From: Sphingobium herbicidovorans
GTDB taxonomy: Bacteria > Pseudomonadota > Alphaproteobacteria > Sphingomonadales > Sphingomonadaceae
Direction: 5' to 3'
NCBI RefSeq assembly: GCF_002080435.1
Contig: NZ_CP020539.1
Location: forward strand, 248,001 to 312,000
DNA length: 64,000 bases
A program made the translations under genes and the position numbers. Within the stretch, counting starts at the first letter, position 1; each line of letters starts with the position of its first letter. Below, in pieces: positions 45,966 to 55,499 of the stretch. The notes beneath the pieces were generated by a model. It saw nothing but the letters and a program-made list of their open reading frames with translations. It searched no databases and was not told the DNA's origin.

Positions 45966-46023
45966 TCAATAATTGCGGCAGCACATGATGCTGCCGCCCC
46001 TTTAACAGAATTCAGGAGTAGTC

Positions 46024-46233
46024 ATGAGCCGAGAAGCGATCCGTCCCTATTTGATCACCAAGGATGAGGATGGTAATTTCCGGCTCACCGTCCGGGAAAC
46101 CCGCTATAATTCCCAAGGGTATCCGCTTGTCACCTCGCATCTGCAAGAGGAGATATTCAAGACCGCGACAGCCGTGCGTAACTTTGCGCGCGATGCGTTC
46201 AAGGCTGAACCCGGACAATATGCCACCAAGTGA
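46024..46233 (+). CDS. Small hypothetical protein
   Basis: Protein of 69 residues (ITKDEDGNFRLTVRETRYNSQ, IFKTATAVRNFARDAF, in part). It looks like a small alpha/beta fold. AGGAG is ideally placed before the ATG. Part of the small-protein island, no known domain. Function unknown. Confidence 0.72.
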   Translation: MSREAIRPYLITKDEDGNFRLTVRETRYNSQGYPLVTSHLQEEIFKTATAVRNFARDAFKAEPGQYATK

Positions 46234-46311
46234 ATGGCTGGCGGCCTGACCGCCGGTCCTATTTTCGCCCGACGATGGCTTCCGCTTGGCGGCAACAATG
46301 GAAAATAGCGC

Positions 46312-47010
46312 ATGTTAGCGACGCCCGACGACCGCGCGGCAATCCCGGTCGAGTTGATCGGCACGGCGCATCTTCCCGACGGCGGGCGGCTGCAACTGCT
46401 TCGCCGGGGGGACGATTATTCCATCCGCTTCGGTGACAATGAACTGATGGGCAATCAGGTCCGTCATTCCGAAGAAGCGCTCGCGACCCTCGTCTGCGGG
46501 CGGCTGCCCCGATCCGATAGCCATATCCTGATCGGTGGACTGGGCATGGGCTTTACGCTGGGCGCTGCGTTGCGATCCCTGCCGGCCACAGCGACGATCA
46601 CGGTCGCCGAACTGCTGCCGGAAATAGTGGATTGGGCCAACGGAGCGCTGGCGCACCTGTTCCACGACTATCTTGCCGACCCTCGCGTCACCGTCGCGAT
46701 GGCGGACGTCCATGACGTCATCGATGGCGCGGACGGCGCATTTGATGCGATCCTGCTGGATGTCGATAATGGCCCTGATGGATTGATCCACATCGCCAAC
46801 GAACGCCTTTACTGCAACTGGGGCCTGCGTGCCGCGCATGCCGCATTGAAGCCCGGCGGCACATTGGCGATCTGGTCGGCCTATCCCGATGATGAATTTG
46901 TTGATCGGCTGGAACAGGCGCGTTTCGCCGTGGAAGAGATCAGCGTGCCTGCAGTCGTCGATGGCGACGACCTGACCCACACGATCTGGCTTGCGGCCCG
47001 GCGGGATTGA
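46312..47010 (+). CDS. Spermidine synthase-like methyltransferase-fold protein
   Basis: Protein of 232 residues with the Rossmann-like motif ILIGGLGMGFTLGAAL (about residue 72), acidic ITVAELLPEIVDWANGAL and a DAILLDVDNGPDGL motif (about 145) as in polyamine aminopropyltransferase relatives. The domain begins with a short beta region (LLRRGDDYSIRFGDNELMG) similar to the N-terminus of spermidine synthases. The true reaction is unknown; many such proteins in bacteria are not polyamine synthases. It precedes a GST gene on the same strand. Confidence 0.8.
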   Translation: MLATPDDRAAIPVELIGTAHLPDGGRLQLLRRGDDYSIRFGDNELMGNQVRHSEEALATLVCGRLPRSDSHILIGGLGMGFTLGAALRSLPATATITVAELLPEIVDWANGALAHLFHDYLADPRVTVAMADVHDVIDGADGAFDAILLDVDNGPDGLIHIANERLYCNWGLRAAHAALKPGGTLAIWSAYPDDEFVDRLEQARFAVEEISVPAVVDGDDLTHTIWLAARRD

Positions 47011-47144
47011 CATAGCCCGCGCGGCAGGCGGGGTTCCTGGTCGCGCGCAATCCTTCCTGTTCGACATTCATGCCGTAACCGCTATCCTTGGGTGAGCGAC
47101 GCGCCAGGAAACGGCGCGTCGGCGTCTGACCGAAAGGATTTCCG

Positions 47145-47774
47145 GTGATCACGCTCCACCATCTCGTATTTTCCCGATCCACCCGCGTCCTTTGGGCGCT
47201 GGAAGAATTGGACATCCCCTATGACCTGAAGGTGCACCAGCGCACGCCCACCTTTCGCGCGCCGCCGGAACTGTCCGCCGTACACCCGCTGGGCAAGGCG
47301 CCGGTGATCGTGGATGACGGACTGGTGATCGCGGAGTCGGGCGCGATCCTCGCCTATCTGAACGACCGGTATGGCGATGGCCGCCTGGCTCCGCCGGCCG
47401 GCGCCGATGCCCGCGTCATGCACGACGAATGGCTGCATTATGTCGAAGGATCTGCGGCTATGCCGGTCATGCTGACGCTGATCGGCGGGATGTTCGGCGG
47501 GTTGCAGGAAAATCTGGCTGCTTTTGTCGAGCCGGAATTACACAAGACCCTTGCCTATATCGCGGCGGGTGTCGGCGATGGCCCATGGTTGATGGGGGAC
47601 GACTTCACGATCGCGGACATTCAGCTCGCCTATCTCGTCGCGCTGGCGGACGGGGCGGGGCTGACCGCCGCCCACCCCAATCTGTCGGCCTATCTGTCTC
47701 GATTGCAGGCGCGTCCGGCGTACCGGAAGGCCATCGAATTGGGCGGCCCGGTAATGCCGTCACGGACTGGCTAA
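47145..47774 (+). CDS. Glutathione S-transferase
   Basis: Protein of 209 residues with the thioredoxin-like N-domain (ITLHHLVFSRSTRVLWALEEL; SRS holds the putative catalytic serine), the conserved cis-Pro loop NPLGKAPVIVDDG-like segment (HPLGKAPVIVDD) and ESGAIL, and the helical C-domain with DDFTIADIQLAY (N-capping box). Conjugates or reduces glutathione-linked substrates. GTG start at 47145 is supported by GAAAGGA. Substrate unknown. Confidence 0.9.
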   Translation: MITLHHLVFSRSTRVLWALEELDIPYDLKVHQRTPTFRAPPELSAVHPLGKAPVIVDDGLVIAESGAILAYLNDRYGDGRLAPPAGADARVMHDEWLHYVEGSAAMPVMLTLIGGMFGGLQENLAAFVEPELHKTLAYIAAGVGDGPWLMGDDFTIADIQLAYLVALADGAGLTAAHPNLSAYLSRLQARPAYRKAIELGGPVMPSRTG

Positions 47775-47873
47775 ACTGGGATAAGAGACACAGCGGTCGG
47801 CATGGCTTCGTACGCCGCAGGGGTGTATGGATCGGCGTTACGAACGCGAACCACAAGAAAGCGCTGAAATCGG

Positions 47874-50800
47874 ATGGCATCGGACGGCAGGGAAAGCGCT
47901 GATTACCCGGACTTTCTGATCGGCGGGGGGGAAATGGGCGCTCGGATACGGGCGTATGACTGGGCGCGCACGCCTTTGCGTTCGCCGCAGCAATGGCCGC
48001 AATCCCTGCGTTCGGCCTTGTCGATATGCCTGCATTCCAGCGTGCCGACCGCCATCTATTGGGGGCCTGAGCTGCGGCTGCTGTATAATGATGCCTGGGC
48101 GCCGGTGCCCGCCGAGCGGCACCCTGAGGTGCTTGGCCAGCCCGCACATGCGGTCTGGGGCGATATCTGGGGCGTCGTGGGGGAGCATTTCGCACAGGTG
48201 CTGCGGACGGGGGAGGGCTATTCCACCTATGACCAGATGCTGCCGATGGTGCGGCAGGGTGCGGCGCGGGAAACCTACTGGAACTACAGCCTGACGCCGA
48301 TCCGTGGCGAGGACGGGTCTATCGCCGGCATATTCAACCAGGGATATGAAACGACCGCGCGGGTGATGGCCGAGAGGAAATCCCTGGCCGAGCGCGAACA
48401 ATTGCGCCGCATGTTCGATCAGGCGCCGGGATTCATGACAATGTTGAAGGGCGAGGATCATATTTTCGATCTCGCCAACCGGGCCTATCTCGAACTGGTC
48501 GGCCGGCGCGATGTTATCGGCAAGCCCATTCGCGACGCCCTGCCGGAATTGGAAGGGCAGGGATATTACGAACTGCTGGACAAGGTGTATGAAAGCGGGG
48601 AGCCATTTGTCGGAACGGCGGTGCCCGTCGATCTGAAGCGCGGAGACGGCCAGGGGATCGAACGGCGGTTCGTCGATATGGTCTACCAGCCGATCACCGA
48701 TGCCAAGCGGCGGATAACAGGGATATTCATCGAAGGGTCGGACGTCACCGACCGTGTCCGGGCCGAAGCGGACCTGCGCGCCAGTGAAAGCCGGTTGCGT
48801 TTCCTGAGCGAACTCGATGACCGGCTTCGTGCGTCGCGCGATGCGTCGGAAGTCATGCGGGCGGCGGCTGAACATCTTACCTTGCGCCTGGGTGCGTCGC
48901 GCACGGCCTATGCGGACGTCGATGCGGACAATGATCGATTCATCGTCCGCGACGACTATGCCGCGCCGGGGATCGAAAGCTCGGCCGGTGTCTACAGCCT
49001 GAACCTGTTTGGCTCTCGCGTCGCGGCGGACCTGCGCGCCGGGCGCACGGTGGTCATTCGCGACATGAAAAGCGAACTGGCCGTCGGCGAAGGGCGGGAG
49101 ATGTTCCTGTCGATCGGCATCGGCGCGATTATCTGTTGTCCGCTGATAAAGGATGGGAAGCTGGTTGCGATGATGGCGGTCCACCAATCGACCGCTCGTG
49201 ATTGGCAAGAGGACGAAATCACGCTGGCCGAGTCAGCGGTCGAGCGTTGCTGGGCCTATGTCGCGCGCGTCGGCGCGGAAGCGCGGCTTCGCGACATGAA
49301 CGAGACGCTGGAACAGCGCGTGACGGAAGCGCTCGCCGAGCGAAAGATATTCGCCGACCTGTTCGAGACCACAAATTCCTTCGTGCAGATTATTGATCCC
49401 GATTATCGCTTTCTAGCCATCAACACGGCTTCGGTCGATGAATATCAGCGCATGTTCGGGTTCAGACCGGCGGCAGGGGACAATCTGCTGGAACTTATCC
49501 TTGCCAACTGTCCCTGGCATCATGACCCGATCAAGGCGCTCTGGGCGCCCGCTCTGAAAGGCGAGACATTCGGCGAGGTTTCCGAATTCGGCGCCGCCGA
49601 GCGGCGCTGGTACGACATGAAATTGGCGCCGGTGCTATCGGCGGATGGCGCTATCATCGGTGCGAGCCTGTTTGGATATGATGTCACCGCGCGCATTCAC
49701 GAGCAGCAGCAACTGGCCCGGGCCGAAGCCGCCAGACGGGAAGCCGACGCGCTGTATCGCGCCTATTTTGAAAATACCGCGGAGGCGCTGTTCATCATAA
49801 ATGTCCTGGAGGACGGCGGCTTTTCGATCGAGGAGCTTAATCCCGCGCATGAGTTGCTGACGGGCCTCAGGACCGATGAGATAAAGGGCAAGCCGCTGGA
49901 CGAGCAACTGCCCGCTGACGTCGTTGCCGAAGCCACCGGCAATTACCGCAGGGCGGTCGCGGCAGGGCAACCGATCAGCTATCGCGAAGTTTTAAGGCTG
50001 CCTGCGGGCGCGCGCCATTGGGATACGGTGCTGGTTCCGGTGGCGAACGCCGCCGGGCGGATCAACAAGATCATCGGCAGCGCCCGCGATGTGACGGCGC
50101 ATGTGCAGGCGGAAGAACAACTGCGGCAAAGCCAGAAGCTGGAGGCGATGGGCAGCCTGACCGGAGGGGTGAGCCATGATTTCAACAATCTGCTTTCGCC
50201 GATCATCGGCGCGCTCGACCTGTTGCAGCGCAGGGGCGTGGGCGGCGAACGGGAACGGCGGCTGATCGACGGCGCGCTCCAGTCGGCGGAACGCGCGCGG
50301 GTGCTTGTGCAGCGATTGCTGGCTTTCGCCAGGCGACAGCCGCTGCAAACCATTTCCGTGGATGTCGGCGAACTGGTCAATGGCATGGCCGACCTGATCA
50401 GGTCCACCGCGGGTCCGCAGATCAAGGTGGTGGTCGATGTCGAAGACGCTCTTCCGGGCGCGGTGGCCGATCCAAACCAGTTGGAAATGGCGCTGCTCAA
50501 CCTTTCGGTCAATGCACGGGACGCGATGCCCGACGGCGGGACATTGCGCATTTCAGCCGTGGGGGATGAAGTCGCACTGGGCCATGCGACCAATCTGACG
50601 CCCGGATCCTATGTGCGGCTGTCCGTCGCGGACACCGGCGTTGGCATGGACAGCGAGACGCTCAAGCGCGCAATCGAACCTTTCTACTCCACCAAGGGCA
50701 TCGGCAAGGGCACAGGGCTCGGCCTCAGCATGGTTCATGGTCTGGCCGCGCAGCTTGGCGGGGCATTGACGATCGCCAGCGAACCGGGCGTGGGCACCAA

Positions 50801-51230
50801 TATCGAACTCTGGCTGCCGGTAGGCGGAACGCCGGGGCAGTTGCAGGGGCAGAGCGCGGAAGCCACTGTTCCCCGCGACCGGAGGGGCACCGTCCTGCTG
50901 ATCGATGACGAGGAAATCGTGCGCGCCAGCACCGCCGACATGCTGGTCGAGCTGGGCTTTGATGTGATCGAGGCGGATTCGGCGGAAGAGGGGCTGAACA
51001 GGATGGCTGCTGGCCTGACCCCGGACCTGATCGTGACCGACCATCTGATGCCCGGCAGGTCAGGCGGCGATCTGGCGATGGAAGTGCGCGGCCGGTGGCC
51101 CGATCTGCCGGTTCTGCTGGTTTCGGGCTATGCCGAAGCCGAAGGCGTGGCGCCGGATCAGGTCCGTCTGGTCAAGCCGTTCCGGCAGGCGGATCTTGCC
51201 GCCCACATCGCGGAGCTGACCGGCGCATAG
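47874..51230 (+). CDS. Hybrid sensor histidine kinase with PAS/GAF sensors and receiver
   Basis: Cytoplasmic protein of 1118 residues without a membrane segment. Order: N-terminal PAS-like domain (about 20-160, RAYDWARTPLRSPQQWPQSL), a second PAS (about 175-295), GAF (about 310-465), two more PAS (about 485-610 and 625-745), HisKA with H-box SLTGGVSHDFNNLLSPI (about 765), HATPase with NLSVNARDAMPDGG and GTGLGLSMVHGL, and a receiver (about 1005-1115, DLIVTDHLMPG). This layout is common in sphingomonads and rhizobia. The first ATG is used because homology reaches close to it. Signal unknown; no partner regulator next to it. Confidence 0.9.
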   Translation: MASDGRESADYPDFLIGGGEMGARIRAYDWARTPLRSPQQWPQSLRSALSICLHSSVPTAIYWGPELRLLYNDAWAPVPAERHPEVLGQPAHAVWGDIWGVVGEHFAQVLRTGEGYSTYDQMLPMVRQGAARETYWNYSLTPIRGEDGSIAGIFNQGYETTARVMAERKSLAEREQLRRMFDQAPGFMTMLKGEDHIFDLANRAYLELVGRRDVIGKPIRDALPELEGQGYYELLDKVYESGEPFVGTAVPVDLKRGDGQGIERRFVDMVYQPITDAKRRITGIFIEGSDVTDRVRAEADLRASESRLRFLSELDDRLRASRDASEVMRAAAEHLTLRLGASRTAYADVDADNDRFIVRDDYAAPGIESSAGVYSLNLFGSRVAADLRAGRTVVIRDMKSELAVGEGREMFLSIGIGAIICCPLIKDGKLVAMMAVHQSTARDWQEDEITLAESAVERCWAYVARVGAEARLRDMNETLEQRVTEALAERKIFADLFETTNSFVQIIDPDYRFLAINTASVDEYQRMFGFRPAAGDNLLELILANCPWHHDPIKALWAPALKGETFGEVSEFGAAERRWYDMKLAPVLSADGAIIGASLFGYDVTARIHEQQQLARAEAARREADALYRAYFENTAEALFIINVLEDGGFSIEELNPAHELLTGLRTDEIKGKPLDEQLPADVVAEATGNYRRAVAAGQPISYREVLRLPAGARHWDTVLVPVANAAGRINKIIGSARDVTAHVQAEEQLRQSQKLEAMGSLTGGVSHDFNNLLSPIIGALDLLQRRGVGGERERRLIDGALQSAERARVLVQRLLAFARRQPLQTISVDVGELVNGMADLIRSTAGPQIKVVVDVEDALPGAVADPNQLEMALLNLSVNARDAMPDGGTLRISAVGDEVALGHATNLTPGSYVRLSVADTGVGMDSETLKRAIEPFYSTKGIGKGTGLGLSMVHGLAAQLGGALTIASEPGVGTNIELWLPVGGTPGQLQGQSAEATVPRDRRGTVLLIDDEEIVRASTADMLVELGFDVIEADSAEEGLNRMAAGLTPDLIVTDHLMPGRSGGDLAMEVRGRWPDLPVLLVSGYAEAEGVAPDQVRLVKPFRQADLAAHIAELTGA

Positions 51231-51242
51231 GGCGGTCCCTGA

Positions 51243-52646
51243 TCATACCTGCTGGAAAGGATAGGGCGTCGCGCCTCTCTGATACTGGCTGATGGCGAGT
51301 GATCGGGTGATCGGCGGCAGGGCGCGATCCGGGCATGCTTCGCGCGGGCAGACATGGCAGGCGGGACCGATAGGGTTGGGCTGATCGGAAAGCAGGTCCG
51401 CCGCGACGAGGCGGGGGGCATGTTTGACGTCACAGCCAAGGGCGATGGCCTGCACGGACCTGGCCTGTGGATCAAGTGAGTGCGGCACCGTGCGCGAGAA
51501 GGTGACATACCGCTCTCCATCCGGCATTTCGACAATCTCCGCCACGCTTCTTTCCGGCGTGTGAAAGACGCGCCACGCGGCCCAGCGGGGGCATCCTCCG
51601 CCAAATTGCGCCAGCGGCATGCCCTCCCCCGCGAAGCGTTTGGATATGGTGCCGGCAATGTCCACCTTCAGCAGGAAGAAGGGCAGGCCCCGCTCGCCGC
51701 CGCGCGCCAGGGTCGTCAGCCTGTGCGCGGCCTGCTCATAGGACGCGCCGAAGCGGCGTTGCAGCAGGTCCATGTCATAACGGCTTTCCTCCGCCGCCTT
51801 CAGGAACCGGCCATAGGGCATGATCAGCGCGGCGGTGGCATAGTTGGTCAGCATGGTCCGCAACAAGGGGCGAGCTTCGTTGTCGGGCGCGGCCCGTTCG
51901 ATGATCTCCGCAATGGGCTGCGCCATTTCCATCATGCTCGTCTGGAAACCGACTGCGAAAAGGCGCCCGGACCCCGGCAGCCTGTCGGAAATCATGAGCC
52001 GCCGCCTGTGGAAATCGTAGAAGCGCCGTCCCCCCGCCATCGCCTTGTCGTTCATGATGCGGGTGGAGATTCCATGGTCCCGCTCCAGCCGCTGCCGCAG
52101 GGCGACGAACAGTTCGGCCGGCTCATCGGGCAATGCGTCGGCGATCTTTTCCGCGGCGCTGTCCAGCGAAGCGAAGTGGTTGCTGTTTTCATGGACGAAA
52201 TCGCGCAGCCAATCGAGCGCGGTGCCGGTCCGCGAATGACCGCCGATCTGGTTGATCGCTTCGGGCAGACGCCGCAAATCGGTGATGGCGCGGTAGAGCC
52301 GCGTGATCGCTTCGGTCGCACCCGGATAATTTTCGGCGATCTCATTCACTTCATCGCGCGGGACGCCGATGTCGCGGACAAGTGCATCGGAAAAGATCTC
52401 CATTAGGCCGCCAGCCGCGTCCGGTTGGCTCCCCGATACAAATTCCCGAATGTCGATGTCATAGGTCTGCGCGAACCGCAGCAGCATCTGGGCGGAAAGG
52501 GGCCTCTGGTTGCGCTCCAGATGATTGAGGTAGCTGGGACTGACGCCCAGTTCCTCGGCCATCTGCGATTGGTTGAGGCCGAGTTCGCGGCGGAGCAGCC
52601 GCAATTTTGGTCCGAGATAGAGTTTGCGGTCGGCGGGCATCTTCAT
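51243..52646 (-). CDS. RamB/ScfR-like XRE transcriptional regulator (short-chain fatty acyl type)
   Basis: Regulator of about 467 residues. It has an N-terminal XRE helix-turn-helix (about 8-62, LGLNQSQMAEELGVSPSYLN), an IrrE/ImmA-like middle region (about 150-290, GISTRIMNDKAMAGGRRFYDF), and a cysteine-rich C-terminal domain (GGCPRWAAW; ACHVCPREACPDRA). This is the layout of RamB, MccR and ScfR, which control acetate and propionate metabolism in response to acyl-CoA. It is divergent from an isocitrate lyase gene and most likely regulates it and itself. Start at ATG 52646; a GTG at 52655 is in frame. Confidence 0.88.
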   Translation of the reverse strand: MKMPADRKLYLGPKLRLLRRELGLNQSQMAEELGVSPSYLNHLERNQRPLSAQMLLRFAQTYDIDIREFVSGSQPDAAGGLMEIFSDALVRDIGVPRDEVNEIAENYPGATEAITRLYRAITDLRRLPEAINQIGGHSRTGTALDWLRDFVHENSNHFASLDSAAEKIADALPDEPAELFVALRQRLERDHGISTRIMNDKAMAGGRRFYDFHRRRLMISDRLPGSGRLFAVGFQTSMMEMAQPIAEIIERAAPDNEARPLLRTMLTNYATAALIMPYGRFLKAAEESRYDMDLLQRRFGASYEQAAHRLTTLARGGERGLPFFLLKVDIAGTISKRFAGEGMPLAQFGGGCPRWAAWRVFHTPERSVAEIVEMPDGERYVTFSRTVPHSLDPQARSVQAIALGCDVKHAPRLVAADLLSDQPNPIGPACHVCPREACPDRALPPITRSLAISQYQRGATPYPFQQV

Positions 52647-52652
52647 GAAAGA

Positions 52653-52702
52653 CACTTTGTCAAATATTCACAAATATGGCAATGTCAATTGTGACTTTGC
52701 AG
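52653..52702. promoter_or_regulatory. RamB-like half-sites before the regulator gene
   Basis: Two copies of ACTTTG occur: CACTTTGTCAAA (52653-52664) and GTGACTTTGCAG (52691-52702). They resemble the AACTTTGCAAA motif described for RamB of actinobacteria. They sit at the start of the regulator gene, within 140 bases of the small gene at 52794. Autoregulation is an inference. Confidence 0.4.
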
Positions 52703-52793
52703 CCCTTATAGCCATTCCGCTATCGGTGAAGATGCGCCACTACCGATCCATAGCCTTCCGCAGGCGATGATTGAGGCATGAGGAGCCACGGAC

Positions 52794-52964
52794 ATGAGTA
52801 ACGATCAGCCACGCGCCCGCGCGGTTTTTTCGACAGAGGATTTCTCCCTGCTGCGTGAGGCGGTCGCGCATTATATGAGCGAGATCAAGGACCAGCCGGC
52901 GTCGATCAAGTTCGCCCATCTTTACCACCGGCTGGGACGGGTTGCGCCCAGCGGCAAGGCCTGA
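52794..52964 (+). CDS. Small hypothetical protein upstream of isocitrate lyase
   Basis: An open frame of 56 codons: starts MSNDQPRARAVFSTEDFSLL and ends LYHRLGRVAPSGKA. AGGAG is well placed before the ATG and codon use is normal for the genome. The EDFSLLREAVAHYM helix and the LYHRLGR end make it look like a real helical small protein. It lies 96 bases before isocitrate lyase on the same strand and may share its promoter. Function unknown. Confidence 0.68.
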   Translation: MSNDQPRARAVFSTEDFSLLREAVAHYMSEIKDQPASIKFAHLYHRLGRVAPSGKA

Positions 52965-53060
52965 ACGACCAAAGGCGGATGAAAAACAGGATGAAGGCGG
53001 AAGCAGGCGCTTCCGCCTGATGGGGGCGCGCGCCTCCGATCGGAACGAAGGAATGGTAAA

Positions 53061-54656
53061 ATGACCTATCAGGGTGAGGTCGCTGCGGCGGCGGAGTTGA
53101 TCGAGAATAATGGCGCGGCGTGGAATGCGATCGACGCGGAATCGGTCGTGCGCATGCAGTTGCAGAACCGCTTTCGCACCGGGTTGGACATTGCCCGCCA
53201 CACCGCCGCCATCATGCGGCGGGACATGGCGGCTTATGATGCCGACCCGGCGGCCTACACGCAGTCGCTCGGCTGCTGGCACGGCTTCATCGGCCAGCAG
53301 AAGCTGATCAGCATCAAGAAGCATTTCGGATCGACCAAGGGCAAATATCTCTATCTTTCGGGATGGATGGTCGCCGCCCTGCGCAGCGAATTCGGCCCGC
53401 TGCCCGACCAGTCGATGCACGAAAAGACCAGCGTGCCCGCGCTCATCAACGAGCTTTACACATTCCTGAAGCAGGCCGACGCCCGCGAGCTTGGCATGAT
53501 GTTCCGTGACCTTGACCGGGCGCGCGAAACCGGAAATGCGGTCGAGGCCCAGCGCCTTTCCCACGCCATCGAAAATTACGAAACGCATGTCGTCCCGATC
53601 ATCGCGGACATCGATGCGGGTTTCGGCAATGCCGAGGCGACCTATCTGCTTGCCAAGAAGATGATCGAGGCGGGCGCCTGCGCGTTGCAGATCGAAAATC
53701 AGGTGTCCGACGAAAAGCAGTGCGGGCATCAGGACGGCAAGGTCACCGTGCCGCATGAGGACTTCCTGGCGAAGATCCGTGCGTGCCGCTACGCCTTCCT
53801 GGAGCTGGGGATCGACGACGGCATCATCGTCGCCCGCACGGACTCGCTGGGCGCGGGGCTGACCAAGCAGATCGCCTTCGTTCGTGAGAAGGGCGACCTG
53901 GGCGACCAGTATAACAGCTTCCTCGACTGCGAGCCGGTGACTGCCGAGACCGCGAAGGATGGCGATGTGCTGATCGTCCGCGATGGGCAGACGATGCGGC
54001 CCAAGCGCTTGCCTTCAAATCTTTACCAGTTCCGGGAAGGTACGGGCGCGGACCGTTGCGTCCTCGACTGCATCACCTCGTTGCAGAATGGCGCGGACCT
54101 GTTGTGGATCGAAACCGAAAAGCCGCACATCGAACAGATCGCGTCGATGGTCGATCGGATCCGGGAAGTCATCCCCAACGCGAAGCTGGTGTATAACAAC
54201 TCGCCATCTTTCAACTGGACGCTCAATTTCCGCCAGCAGGTGTATGACCGCTGGGTCGAGGAAGGCCGCGACGTCGCCGCTTATGACCGCGCAAAGCTGA
54301 TGAGCGTCGATTATGACCAGTCGGAACTGGCCGCTGAAGCTGATGAGAAGATCCGCACCTTCCAGAAGGACGCCTCGGCGCGCGCGGGCATCTTCCACCA
54401 TCTGATCACGCTGCCCACCTATCACACGGCGGCGCTCAGCACCGACAATCTCGCCAGGGAATATTTCGGCGACGCCGGGATGCTGGGCTATGTCGCCGGG
54501 GTGCAGCGGAAGGAAATCCGCGAAGGCATCGCCTGCGTGAAGCATCAGAATATGTCGGGGTCCGACATTGGCGATGATCACAAGGAATATTTCGCGGGCG
54601 AAGCGGCGCTGAAGGCTGGCGGCGCGCACAATACGATGAACCAGTTCGCTGCATGA
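53061..54656 (+). CDS. aceA: Isocitrate lyase (long form)
   Basis: Enzyme of 531 residues that splits isocitrate into glyoxylate and succinate in the glyoxylate shunt, needed for growth on acetate and fatty acids. The active-site region is EKQCGHQDGKV (about residue 221), the place of the KKCGH motif of shorter isocitrate lyases; IADIDAGFGN (about 184) carries metal-binding aspartates. Length and the QCGHQDGK variant assign it to the longer isocitrate lyase subgroup. GAAGGA precedes the ATG. The divergent RamB/ScfR-like gene probably regulates it. Malate synthase is not in the window. Confidence 0.94.
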   Translation: MTYQGEVAAAAELIENNGAAWNAIDAESVVRMQLQNRFRTGLDIARHTAAIMRRDMAAYDADPAAYTQSLGCWHGFIGQQKLISIKKHFGSTKGKYLYLSGWMVAALRSEFGPLPDQSMHEKTSVPALINELYTFLKQADARELGMMFRDLDRARETGNAVEAQRLSHAIENYETHVVPIIADIDAGFGNAEATYLLAKKMIEAGACALQIENQVSDEKQCGHQDGKVTVPHEDFLAKIRACRYAFLELGIDDGIIVARTDSLGAGLTKQIAFVREKGDLGDQYNSFLDCEPVTAETAKDGDVLIVRDGQTMRPKRLPSNLYQFREGTGADRCVLDCITSLQNGADLLWIETEKPHIEQIASMVDRIREVIPNAKLVYNNSPSFNWTLNFRQQVYDRWVEEGRDVAAYDRAKLMSVDYDQSELAAEADEKIRTFQKDASARAGIFHHLITLPTYHTAALSTDNLAREYFGDAGMLGYVAGVQRKEIREGIACVKHQNMSGSDIGDDHKEYFAGEAALKAGGAHNTMNQFAA

Positions 54657-54662
54657 CAGCAG

Positions 54663-54699
54663 GCGGCCCTGACTTGCGCACGGCGATTGTCAGGGCCGC
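54663..54699. terminator. Bidirectional terminator between convergent genes
   Basis: A perfect 11-base inverted repeat, GCGGCCCTGAC (54663-54673) and GTCAGGGCCGC (54689-54699), lies between the stops of isocitrate lyase and the leftward SDR. T-rich CTCTTTCT follows on the plus side. It can end transcripts from both sides. Confidence 0.75.
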
Positions 54700-54709
54700 T
54701 CGTCTCTTT

Positions 54710-55477
54710 CTAAACGCCGAAGCCCCCTGAAACCGAGATATGCTGGCCGGTCACATAGGCCGCTTCCTCTGACGCGAAGAATACGCAGGCATGGCCGATT
54801 TCCTCCGCCGTGCCCCAGCGTTTCAGGCACAGCAGCCGATGGGTATTGTCCACCCACCGCTGATCGATTTGCCCCAGGCGGCTGAGTTCGTGCAGCTGCC
54901 CCGCGTCGATCACGCCGACCAGCACCGAATTGGCGCGGATGCGGTAGCGGCCTTCTTCCTTGGCGATGCCCTTCACCAATTGCTCGTTCGACGCCTTGAC
55001 CGCCACCGACATGCCGTCGCGGGCAGGCCACCAGTCATGCCCGGCCGATCCAAGCGTCACGAAACTGCCGCCGCCCTGATCGCGCATATGCGGCACGACC
55101 GCCTGCACCACGGCGAAAAATCCGTGGACTTCGACGTCAAACGCATGCCGCCATTCCTCCATCGGTGTGGATGTCAGGTAACGCTGGTTGACCAGCGGCC
55201 CGGCGGCCCAGACGACCGTGTGGATGCGCCCATGTTCGGCAATCGCTTCGTCGATGACGGCGCGAATATCATCAAGATCGGTCACGTCCGCCCGATGGAC
55301 GCTGACATGGCGACCATGCTCGGCCGCCGCCGCCGCCACGTCTTCGGCCCGCTTGCGGTTGCCGCGATAGACGATGGCGACGTCCGACCCCTGCTGCGCG
55401 AAAATGCGGGAAATGCCGCTTCCTATCCCGCCGCTGCCGCCGAACAGCAATGCGCATCCCTTTGCAAATGTAGCCAA
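54710..55477 (-). CDS. Atypical SDR-family protein (no catalytic Tyr)
   Basis: Protein of 255 residues with Rossmann motif LFGGSGGIGSGISR (about 11), DVTDLDD, WAAGP in the place of NNAG, and the C-terminal VTGQHISVSGGFGV. At the active site it reads GSAGHDWWPARDGMSVAVKASN: counting back from the Lys of YxxxK, a serine replaces Tyr. A very similar protein (57510-58280) lies beside a Rieske oxygenase. TTG start at 55477 is supported by AGGAG. Activity as a normal dehydrogenase is doubtful; it may need another acid or be a binding protein. Confidence 0.82.
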   Translation of the reverse strand: MATFAKGCALLFGGSGGIGSGISRIFAQQGSDVAIVYRGNRKRAEDVAAAAAEHGRHVSVHRADVTDLDDIRAVIDEAIAEHGRIHTVVWAAGPLVNQRYLTSTPMEEWRHAFDVEVHGFFAVVQAVVPHMRDQGGGSFVTLGSAGHDWWPARDGMSVAVKASNEQLVKGIAKEEGRYRIRANSVLVGVIDAGQLHELSRLGQIDQRWVDNTHRLLCLKRWGTAEEIGHACVFFASEEAAYVTGQHISVSGGFGV

Positions 55478-55499
55478 GAAACTCTCCTCTGTTTTTCTG

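Noticed and set aside
47838..49208. 456-codon minus-strand frame opposite the hybrid kinase
   Set aside because: Antisense shadow; the plus-strand kinase has clear domains over the whole stretch.
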